The position numbers and the translations under genes are program-made. Source: Bacteroidota bacterium (lineage in GTDB: Bacteria; Bacteroidota; Bacteroidia; Bacteroidales; Rikenellaceae). Taken from it: a DNA stretch of 10,506 bases. This document shows positions 1 through 6,606 of this stretch, in pieces. Every line of letters begins with the position of its first letter. Position 1 is the stretch's first letter. The notes under the pieces were generated by a model. It was given only the letters and a program-made list of their open reading frames with translations, was not told the origin of the DNA and made no database searches. The stretch is taken from contig JAEZPN010000025.1 of the NCBI GenBank assembly GCA_023413645.1, forward strand, positions 1 through 10,506, read 5' to 3'.

Positions 1-1757
1 GACGAGAGGTGCGAGAATATCGAAGCCACTGTTAGCGTGGTATCGAGGTGTATAGCGCGACCCAAGAGGTCGATATCATCATCCACAAAGCCTAGACGGT
101 GCATGCCAGTATCAAGCTTGATGTGTATGGGGTATGCCTCGCGGTGGGCATGGTGCACCGCACGCCTAAAGGCATCCAACGAGTGGAAGCTATATATCTC
201 TGGCTCAAGGTCGTGAGCAATCATCATATCGAAGCTATCCTGGTCGGCATTAAGCACCACGATAGGCATCGTAATACCCTTCTTTCTCAGCGTTACACCC
301 TCATCGGCAAAGGCAACAGCCAAGTAGCGCACACCCTCATGCTGAAGCATGCGTGCCACATCCACGTCACCCGCACCATAGCTACCCGCCTTAACCATAG
401 CCACAATTGGATGGTGCTGGGGCAGATGCTGACGGAAGTAGTTGAGGTTCTTCTTCATCGCTGCAAGATCAACCTCCAAAGTCGTAGTATGTGTGCGACG
501 CTCCAAGAGGCGTGTGAGGCGCTCAAACCTGCTATCGCGGCTACCCTTAACCAAGATTACCGACTTAGCCCAGCGCTCGCGGTCAAAGTTCTCGATGAGT
601 TCGTCCGTAGAGAGGTAGAACGACGAACCACGTGGGAAGAGGTGGGCAAACGATGATATTGTCTCACCCACACCTATAAGGTGGTCAACGGCCGCCTTCT
701 TCACCGCAGCGGCAACACGCTGGTATAGCTCCTCATTCGGGATACCGCTCTGGCGAATATCCGAGATTACTGCAACCCTACGTCGACCCATAGACTGCAC
801 ATAGAGCGCATCGAGGGCGACAACCACAGAGTTGATATCTGAGTTATAGGTATCGTCAATAATCATAGAGTCGTCAACACCCTCCTTCAACTCGAGGCGC
901 ATAGCCACATGTGCCGAGAAGACAGCATCGTCAACGCCATAGCCCAAGCGGCGCATGAGTGCCGAGACATGCAGTGCATCTACCGAGAGTGCATCGCTCA
1001 ACTCGAGCTCATCCTCAACATCCTCCTCTAAGCTACTATCTATAAGCTCGCGGTCGCCATATAGTTCCTCTATGCAGTCTGCCAACGAGCGATACTCACT
1101 GCTGTAAATAATCGTGCGTGCGCGGCGTGCAAGGAGCAACTTCTCCTCGATTTTTGCGCGCTCCGAGGCGAAGTTTGCCGAGTGCGCATCGCCAATAGAT
1201 GTCACCACGACAATATCGGGGCGTATCATAGCCTCCAAGCGCTCCATCTCGCCAGGCTCCGAGATACCCGCCTCTATGAAGGCTACCTCCTCCTCGCCGT
1301 CGAGCATAAGCAACGAGAGCGCCACGCCGAGCTGCGAGTTGTAGCTCTTGGGCGAGGCAAACGAACGCACCGTATCGGGCATAGAGCGCGATGCCCACTC
1401 CTTAACGATAGTCTTACCGTTGGAGCCCGTGATGGCAACTACGCGACCCTTAAATTCGCGGCGATGGTATGCCGCAAGCTTCTGCAGAGCACCTATTGCC
1501 GAGGGGACAACGACAATGCCGATGCCATCCTCCTTAACCTCTACATCGCGCTCGACGATGAAGCCCTTAACGCCGCGCGCCACCATTGCAGGGATGAAGG
1601 CGTGGCCGTCGTGGTGCTTGCCATTGATAGCCACAAAGACCATATCGTCAGATGAGAACACACCGCGCGAATCGGTAGCCACCTCCTTAACTCTGAGGTC
1701 GCAACCACGATGCTCACCACCCACGATACGGGCAATTTCAGACAATAGGTAATTCAT
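1..1757 (-). CDS. murF-alr: Bifunctional UDP-MurNAc-tripeptide:D-Ala-D-Ala ligase / alanine racemase (MurF-Alr fusion), 3' end outside window
   Basis: My minus-strand reading gives 585 residues with no stop or frameshift, starting at an ATG and running off the left edge. The N-terminal half is a Mur ligase. It has the P-loop TGSNGKT at residues 110-116, a YNSQLGVALSLL segment after it, a central GDAHSANF stretch and the DDTYNSD motif with Asn near residue 305. The ligase would join D-Ala-D-Ala to UDP-MurNAc-tripeptide in the cytoplasm, using ATP. From about residue 430 a PLP-dependent alanine racemase begins (LEVDLAAMKKNL). Its MVKAGSYGAG motif carries the Schiff-base Lys at about residue 456, and KLDTGMHRLGF and SIFSHLS follow. 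The catalytic Tyr region and racemase C-terminus lie outside the window. This fusion is the usual arrangement in Bacteroidetes and couples D-Ala supply to its use. It lies 12 bases after mutS2, probably in the same transcript. No clear Shine-Dalgarno is seen. Confidence 0.95.
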   Translation of the reverse strand, partial: MNYLLSEIARIVGGEHRGCDLRVKEVATDSRGVFSSDDMVFVAINGKHHDGHAFIPAMVARGVKGFIVERDVEVKEDGIGIVVVPSAIGALQKLAAYHRREFKGRVVAITGSNGKTIVKEWASRSMPDTVRSFASPKSYNSQLGVALSLLMLDGEEEVAFIEAGISEPGEMERLEAMIRPDIVVVTSIGDAHSANFASERAKIEEKLLLARRARTIIYSSEYRSLADCIEELYGDRELIDSSLEEDVEDELELSDALSVDALHVSALMRRLGYGVDDAVFSAHVAMRLELKEGVDDSMIIDDTYNSDINSVVVALDALYVQSMGRRRVAVISDIRQSGIPNEELYQRVAAAVKKAAVDHLIGVGETISSFAHLFPRGSSFYLSTDELIENFDRERWAKSVILVKGSRDSRFERLTRLLERRTHTTTLEVDLAAMKKNLNYFRQHLPQHHPIVAMVKAGSYGAGDVDVARMLQHEGVRYLAVAFADEGVTLRKKGITMPIVVLNADQDSFDMMIAHDLEPEIYSFHSLDAFRRAVHHAHREAYPIHIKLDTGMHRLGFVDDDIDLLGRAIHLDTTLTVASIFSHLS

Positions 1758-1769
1758 ATATCAAGTTTA

Positions 1770-4265
1770 TTAGTCTCGCTTAAACGTAACGACAGTGATG
1801 CCCGCGCCACCCCTATCGGCATGGTCGTCGGCAACTGTTGCCACATCGCGCACCGTGCGCAAGTAGCGACGTATCTCCTCCTTGAGCGCACCCGTACCCT
1901 TACCATGAAGGATAGTAACGCCCGAGACACCCACCATAAGGGCATCATCCACCAAGTCCTCGACGGCGGCGAGCGCCTCCGAGGCACGCATGCCACGCAC
2001 ATCTATATGGTCGCGGAAGTTGAGCTTGCGCTGGTTGATGTCCACCGACACCACCGTACGCGCCGTTGTGGGGCGTGTGGCCTCGCGGTACTCCGCCGAG
2101 CTCACAGCCTTCAGACGCTCCATCTCCACCATTATCATCATCTGACCGAATGCCACCTGCGCCTTCTTGCCCTTTATCATCTGCACAACGCCAGGCACAT
2201 CCTGTCCCTCAATCTTTACCTTCGAGCCCACCTCAATCTTCACGGGCTTAACCTCCTCGGCCTTGGGTGTTGGTTCCACGCCACGCTCACGCTCCTGACG
2301 GCGCTCCTCTCTGCGCTCACGGCGGCGTGCCAAGCGCTCCATCTCGCGCTTGATGTGGTCGTCATGCTTCTCAGCAGCATCGTCCACAACCGTATCGGCA
2401 AAGCCCTCGAACTCCTTACGTGCAAGGCGTGTAAGCTCCTTGTCGGCCTGCGACTCGCGGATGGTACGGATGGTATTCTCGATGGTGCGGTTAGCCTCGG
2501 CAATCAACGCCTCAGCCTCCTTACGCGCCTTATCCAAAATCACCTTGCGCTCGTCGCGTATGCTCTGCAAGCGGTCGGTATATGTCTGCTCGAGCTGCTC
2601 CACCTTGCGGTCGGTTTGGCGGATGCGGTCGCGCTTCTCGGCCCAATAGCGCTTGTCGCGGGCAATCTCGCGCAACTGCTTCTCGAGGTTGATGTGGTCC
2701 TCACCAGCCTTATCCATTGCTGTACGCACGATGTCCTCCGGAAGACCAATCTTACGTGCCACCTCAATAGCAAACGAGCTACCGGGCTTACCCATCTCAA
2801 GACTAAAGAGTGGCTGTATATTCTTAACATCGAAGGCCATGGCACCATTTGCCACACCCTCGTTGCGTGATGCAAAATATTTGATGTTGGCATAGTGCGT
2901 AGTGATAACGCCATATGCCTTGCGCTCGACGAAGCGCTCCAATATAGACTCAGATATTGCGCCACCAATCGTGGGCTCAGTACCCGAGCCGAACTCATCA
3001 ATCATGATGAGCGTATGCTCCGATGCCTCTGCGAGCATCGCCTTCATGTTTACAAGGTGCGACGAGTAGGTCGACAAATCGTTCTCCAACGACTGCTGGT
3101 CGCCGATGTCAATCATCAACGAGTCGAAGAGCGGGAACTCCGAGTTCTCCAACACGGGGACAAGGAAGCCGCACTGCACCATATACTGCAATATGCCCGT
3201 CGTCTTCAAGCACACCGACTTACCACCGGCATTAGGTCCCGAGATAACGAGTATGCGACGCTCGGCGTTTAGCTCCATATCGAGGGGCACAATCGCCTTG
3301 CCCTGCGCCTTTAGCGTCTGCTCCAAAAGGGGGTGACGCGCCTTACGCAACAACAGACGACCCTCGGTCGAGATGATGGGCTTAACAGCGCCATTATCCA
3401 ACGCCCAGCGCGCCTTGGCACGCAGCATATCTATCTTTGTCAAGTACTCCTCAATGCGGTCGAGACCCTTGACATCGCCACGCAACACTGCAGTAAGCTC
3501 CGTAAGGATGCGCACAATCTCACGCATCTGGGCATACTCCAACTCGCGAAGCTCGTTATTAAGCTCGACAACCTCCACCGGTTCGACATAGAAGGTACGT
3601 CCCGTAGCAGACTCATCATGGATGAAGCCCGCCAACTTGCGTTTGTTTGCCGCAGCAACGGGGATAACGGCATGGCCATCACGTATCGAAATCATGGCAT
3701 CAGCCTCTACGATACCCGAGGCCTTAGCCCTCTGCAACACCTGCTGCAAACGCTTTGCCACCTGACCCTCGTGCTCACGAATGGCGCGACGTATCTCAGC
3801 CAACTCCTGCGATGCCGAAGAGCGCACCTCGCCCTTGTCATCCACCACACGCTCTATCTCGCGCTGAAGTTCTGGGAAGAGCTGCACACGCTCTGTCATG
3901 CGGCGTAGTGCGGGGTAGCTACCCTCTCTGCGTGAACGGATGAAGCCCACAATGGCACTCACACCTCGCAACGCACGAAGCAACACTGCGCACTCATCTG
4001 CCATGAGGTAGGAACCCTCCACAGCAATCTTATCGTTGATTGAACGTAGGTCCTCCTGCTCGCCAATCTCGGCGCCAGGCTCCATGGCCAAGACCGTGCG
4101 CATCTCATCAGCAAGCGTCAAGCGCTCCTCAACCTCACGACGCGAACGCGTGAAGCCCTCCGAAGCCATGAGCTCACGAGCCGAGAGCATGGAGCAACGC
4201 TCCACAATCTGCTCCCTGATGCGGTCGAAGCCGACCCTCTGTTCAAAATTCGATGGATATATCAT
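1770..4265 (-). CDS. mutS2: Endonuclease MutS2 (MutS-family ATPase with C-terminal Smr domain)
   Basis: The product is 831 residues, a normal length for the family. An N-terminal MutS core and clamp region is followed by the Walker A motif GPNAGGKS at 343-350. The segment STYSSHLVNM comes next, then Walker B LIMIDEFGSGTEP with Asp-Glu at 423-424. A long charged coiled coil (roughly 510-670), a small KOW/SH3-like domain (about 678-721) and a C-terminal Smr domain complete it. The Smr domain has IDVR at 754-757 and HGKGTG at 787-792. The N-terminal mismatch-recognition domain of MutS is absent, as expected for MutS2. Family members suppress homologous recombination in Helicobacter, or split collided ribosomes in Bacillus; which applies here cannot be read from sequence. 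I chose the ATG at 4265 because MIYPSNFEQRVGFD is the family's usual N-terminus. An in-frame ATG at 4310 would add 15 residues that do not look like the family. It lies 59 bases after the MCE gene and 12 before murF-alr. Confidence 0.96.
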   Translation of the reverse strand: MIYPSNFEQRVGFDRIREQIVERCSMLSARELMASEGFTRSRREVEERLTLADEMRTVLAMEPGAEIGEQEDLRSINDKIAVEGSYLMADECAVLLRALRGVSAIVGFIRSRREGSYPALRRMTERVQLFPELQREIERVVDDKGEVRSSASQELAEIRRAIREHEGQVAKRLQQVLQRAKASGIVEADAMISIRDGHAVIPVAAANKRKLAGFIHDESATGRTFYVEPVEVVELNNELRELEYAQMREIVRILTELTAVLRGDVKGLDRIEEYLTKIDMLRAKARWALDNGAVKPIISTEGRLLLRKARHPLLEQTLKAQGKAIVPLDMELNAERRILVISGPNAGGKSVCLKTTGILQYMVQCGFLVPVLENSEFPLFDSLMIDIGDQQSLENDLSTYSSHLVNMKAMLAEASEHTLIMIDEFGSGTEPTIGGAISESILERFVERKAYGVITTHYANIKYFASRNEGVANGAMAFDVKNIQPLFSLEMGKPGSSFAIEVARKIGLPEDIVRTAMDKAGEDHINLEKQLREIARDKRYWAEKRDRIRQTDRKVEQLEQTYTDRLQSIRDERKVILDKARKEAEALIAEANRTIENTIRTIRESQADKELTRLARKEFEGFADTVVDDAAEKHDDHIKREMERLARRRERREERRQERERGVEPTPKAEEVKPVKIEVGSKVKIEGQDVPGVVQMIKGKKAQVAFGQMMIMVEMERLKAVSSAEYREATRPTTARTVVSVDINQRKLNFRDHIDVRGMRASEALAAVEDLVDDALMVGVSGVTILHGKGTGALKEEIRRYLRTVRDVATVADDHADRGGAGITVVTFKRD

Positions 4266-4324
4266 CTCTACTCTTTCGGTGTGCCACACCCCTTGCGAGG
4301 TGCAGCACATCTATATATTTCTAT

Positions 4325-5296
4325 TTACTCAGCCTCCTTCTCGGCACGTTTTGCCTCTTTTGCAGCCTTCTTCGCAGCCTTAGCCTCCATCTCCTCGGCA
4401 GACTTACCAAATACAGAGATGTTCACATAGCGCATGGGGCGTGCCTTGACATCCTCCAACAACAAACCGAGGTTGTCGCTTGCGGTAGTGAGCGAGTCGT
4501 AGAGCTCGGTGTCGTTAAGCAACTTACCCACAGAGCCCTCGCTGCTCTCGATGGTTGCAAGAACGCCGTTGAGCGAGTCGACAGTTGTAGAGAGCTTATT
4601 AACAAGGTCTGCATCTGCCAAGTCACCGCTGAACGACTCAAGGTTTGTAATCATAGCCTCGATGTTTGCAGAGCTCTCAGAGAGCATTGTAGTGAACGAG
4701 CGCAAATCACCGAGAGCACCCTCGATATTCTCGCTCGAAGCGTTGAGCATCTGGTCGATAGATGCAGTCACAGACTCGAGGTTTGCAACAAGCTGGCCTA
4801 TGCTCTCGCCATTCTCCTCCAAGATAGTATTGAGGTTTTCAACCGTAACATTCAAGCCATCGAGCAACTCGCCGCCCTTATCGGCCAACGAGCCAAGCAT
4901 ATCGGCACGTACACGACCCTCGAACGTGCCACCATCGGGCATAGCCTTCTCCGAATCACCCTGGATGATGTAGATCTCCATGCCACCCATAAGACCTGCC
5001 GAAGCAATCTCTGCAACTGAGTTATCTGGAATCATATCGGCATACTCCGCATCGATAGAGAGTTCCACCTCTACCTTATCCTCGAGGAGTTTGATGCTGC
5101 GCACATTACCAATCTCGACACCACGCATCTTGACACGCGACGACTCCATAAGACCTGTCACATCGTCATAGTAGACAGTGTAGATGTTGTTCGAAAGGAG
5201 TATGTTCTGGCCTCCGAGCCACTTGATACCCCACCATGACACCAAAATCACAATTACGGTAAACGTACCGACCTTGAAAAAACTGCTTAGTTTCAT
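4325..5296 (-). CDS. MCE/MlaD family protein (periplasmic lipid-transport component)
   Basis: The product is 323 residues. A short cytoplasmic start (MKLSSFFKVG) leads into one N-terminal membrane segment at about 8-28, which would anchor it in the inner membrane. A single MCE domain spans roughly 38-117 and includes DDVTGLMESSRVKMRGVEIG and the LMGGMEIYI strand. Residues 130-285 form a long helical, coiled-coil-like stretch rich in Asn, Ser, Leu and Glu. The last 30 residues are rich in Lys, Ala and Glu. MCE proteins form hexameric rings that shuttle phospholipids or other hydrophobic molecules between inner and outer membranes, with MlaE/MlaF-type ABC partners that are not in this window. 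It starts 23 bases after the amidase stop and is probably co-transcribed with it. Substrate and direction of transport cannot be told. The family call is firm; equating it with E. coli MlaD would be too specific. Confidence 0.9.
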   Translation of the reverse strand: MKLSSFFKVGTFTVIVILVSWWGIKWLGGQNILLSNNIYTVYYDDVTGLMESSRVKMRGVEIGNVRSIKLLEDKVEVELSIDAEYADMIPDNSVAEIASAGLMGGMEIYIIQGDSEKAMPDGGTFEGRVRADMLGSLADKGGELLDGLNVTVENLNTILEENGESIGQLVANLESVTASIDQMLNASSENIEGALGDLRSFTTMLSESSANIEAMITNLESFSGDLADADLVNKLSTTVDSLNGVLATIESSEGSVGKLLNDTELYDSLTTASDNLGLLLEDVKARPMRYVNISVFGKSAEEMEAKAAKKAAKEAKRAEKEAE

Positions 5297-5319
5297 ATCT
5301 TATTTAATTTTAATATACA

Positions 5320-6441
5320 CTATTTAGTCACGATGCTGTCACCCTCAAAGTAGATGATATAGGCATCCTTAAATGTCTTCTGCACCTCTGCCAAGTCCTG
5401 CTTTGCAGCCTCACGCGTAGCGTAGCTACCATAGCAATACTTGTACTTATATTTACCCGTGCCCATCAACAGACGCACACGACCCTTATAACTCTTAAAC
5501 TGGTAGTCCTTCGTATCTACCTCGTATGTGCTCGAGATAAGCTGAATGGCATAACCACTATCCAACGTCTCTTGCTCCGCGGCAGGTGTTGCGGGCTTTG
5601 TATCGGTTGCACTCTCCGCAGGCGCAGATGTTACGCTCTCCGAATTTGAGATAGCATCCAAGCCGTTGAAGAAGCTAACAATAGCATCAGCGAGAGCCGT
5701 AGCAATCTCCTTTTTACCCTTAACCGAGGTTATGTAGGCGAGATCCTTTGCATTGGTCATGTAGCCAATCTCAACAAGCACACCATGTCCCTCCAAATAG
5801 TATAGCATGGTCCAAATCTTACCCGACTTTACGCCAAGGCTTCCGAGACCGAGCTTCTTGATGTTGTCGCAACACTGCTGCGCAAACATGCGGTTGCGGG
5901 GTTCGTTATCGAGTTGGCGTGTGAGCACCTTGATAAAGCCCATAGACTTAGTATCCAAGTCGTTGATGCTCAACGCATCGCCATCATCTGCAAAGAGATT
6001 GGCACGGCTATCGTTCTGCTTCATGAGCGCCTCATCGAGCGACAACACCCACGCCTCACAACCATTCACCGTGGGTTTCTCGATAGCATTTGCGTGGATG
6101 CCGATGGTGAGGTCTGCACCCTTGCTATTTGCAAACTCCGCACGCATGCGGTTGTCGGTATTCTGGTTTGCGTGGTACGACGAATCGCTGTGACGTGTTA
6201 GGTATACCTCCAAGTCGGGCATCCTCGTAGCGAGCTGACTGCGTATCTCCTTCGATATGTCGAGCACTATATCTGCCTCACGCATCTTGCCGACAACCTT
6301 ACCGGGACGGGGGTTGCCATGACCAGGATCGAGCACCACCACTCTTTTTCGCCCCTCCTCGACAACATTAGTGCCCTGGTGTGCGTTAGCAACTACAGGC
6401 ATAAGGAGAACGACGATGAGTGTTATTATGAGATTTCTCAT
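5320..6441 (-). CDS. Secreted N-acetylmuramoyl-L-alanine amidase (Amidase_3) with C-terminal SPOR-like domain
   Basis: The product is 373 residues. A signal peptide (about 1-20, ending VVANA) sends it to the periplasm. The Amidase_3 domain covers about 33-256. The zinc ligands can be placed as His41 in LDPGHG, Glu55 in MREADIVLD and His116 in GIHANA; the catalytic Glu224 sits in LVEIGYMTN. All expected catalytic residues are therefore present. A Ser/Thr/Ala/Pro-rich linker (about 262-292) leads to a SPOR-like domain at about 296-368 (YAIQLISSTYE to AYIIYFEG). SPOR domains bind stem-less glycan at division sites. The enzyme would cut the MurNAc to L-Ala bond, in cell separation or wall turnover. 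It is the first gene of the minus-strand run and faces lptD divergently. The start codon lies inside a palindrome at 6427-6442. The SPOR call rests on position and pattern and is less certain than the amidase call. Confidence 0.94.
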   Translation of the reverse strand: MRNLIITLIVVLLMPVVANAHQGTNVVEEGRKRVVVLDPGHGNPRPGKVVGKMREADIVLDISKEIRSQLATRMPDLEVYLTRHSDSSYHANQNTDNRMRAEFANSKGADLTIGIHANAIEKPTVNGCEAWVLSLDEALMKQNDSRANLFADDGDALSINDLDTKSMGFIKVLTRQLDNEPRNRMFAQQCCDNIKKLGLGSLGVKSGKIWTMLYYLEGHGVLVEIGYMTNAKDLAYITSVKGKKEIATALADAIVSFFNGLDAISNSESVTSAPAESATDTKPATPAAEQETLDSGYAIQLISSTYEVDTKDYQFKSYKGRVRLLMGTGKYKYKYCYGSYATREAAKQDLAEVQKTFKDAYIIYFEGDSIVTK

Positions 6442-6442
6442 A
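6427..6442. repeat. Short palindrome over the amidase start codon
   Basis: Arms TATGAGA (6427-6433) and TCTCATA (6436-6442) are perfectly complementary around a two-base centre. The amidase ATG (6441-6439, minus strand) is inside the right arm. It could be a small operator or a weak start-site hairpin, or chance, since the codons ATG AGA themselves supply much of it. Confidence 0.45.
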
Positions 6443-6470
6443 AAATGTTCCGGTTTACAAAAATTATTAT

Positions 6471-6478
6471 TATATTTG
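6471..6478 (+). promoter_or_regulatory. Candidate sigma-ABfr -7 box (TATATTTG) for lptD
   Basis: TATATTTG matches the Bacteroidetes -7 consensus TAnnTTTG exactly. No good TTTG lies at the usual distance upstream; the region around 6448-6457 has only TTCC and TTTA. If used, transcription would begin near 6485 and leave an lptD leader of about 120 bases that includes the inverted repeats at 6545-6573. Inference only. Confidence 0.4.
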
Positions 6479-6483
6479 CGGGT

Positions 6484-6502
6484 TGTTGCGCGCTATGCAA
6501 CA
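6484..6502. repeat. Small stem-loop in the amidase/lptD intergenic region
   Basis: TGTTGC (6484-6489) and GCAACA (6497-6502) form a perfect 6-bp stem with a 7-base loop. It would lie in the leader RNA of either flanking gene if the proposed promoters are right. No T-run follows, so it is not an intrinsic terminator. Confidence 0.4.
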
Positions 6503-6544
6503 GCACACAGCCTTTGCCATAAGTCGAGAGACTCGTAGCACCCC

Positions 6545-6573
6545 TGTCGGTTTTGCCGACATGCGTCGGCAAA
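6545..6573. repeat. Two overlapping, mutually exclusive inverted repeats upstream of lptD
   Basis: TTTGCCGAC (6552-6560) and GTCGGCAAA (6565-6573) make a perfect 9-bp stem around the loop ATGC. Just upstream, TGTCGG (6545-6550) can instead pair with CCGACA (6556-6561), a 6-bp stem around TTTTG. Both pairings use CCGAC, so an RNA could form only one at a time. The right arm also overlaps the minus-strand -7 box at 6570-6577, so a protein operator is an alternative reading. Confidence 0.6.
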
Positions 6574-6577
6574 GTTA
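6570..6577 (-). promoter_or_regulatory. Candidate sigma-ABfr -7 box (TAACTTTG) for the amidase operon
   Basis: On the minus strand this reads TAACTTTG followed by C, a textbook TAnnTTTG box. The -33 element at the expected spacing is poor. Transcription would start near 6563, giving the amidase a leader of about 120 bases. It would serve amidase, the MCE gene, mutS2 and murF-alr. No better minus-strand box is seen between here and 6441. Confidence 0.5.
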
Positions 6578-6606
6578 CAAAAAATTATTGAATTTTGAGG
6601 CATATT

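Noticed and set aside
99..656. A 185-residue open frame on the plus strand at the left edge
   Set aside because: It is opposite the murF-alr fusion, where the alanine racemase Lys motif and flanking family motifs are intact.
1821..2870. A 349-residue open frame on the plus strand
   Set aside because: It is antisense to mutS2, whose motifs are complete. Its His/Leu-rich, motif-free translation is typical of a reading opposite a GC-biased gene.
4266..4310. An upstream ATG that would extend MutS2 by 15 residues
   Set aside because: The extra residues do not resemble MutS2 N-termini, while MIYPSNFEQ at 4265 does.
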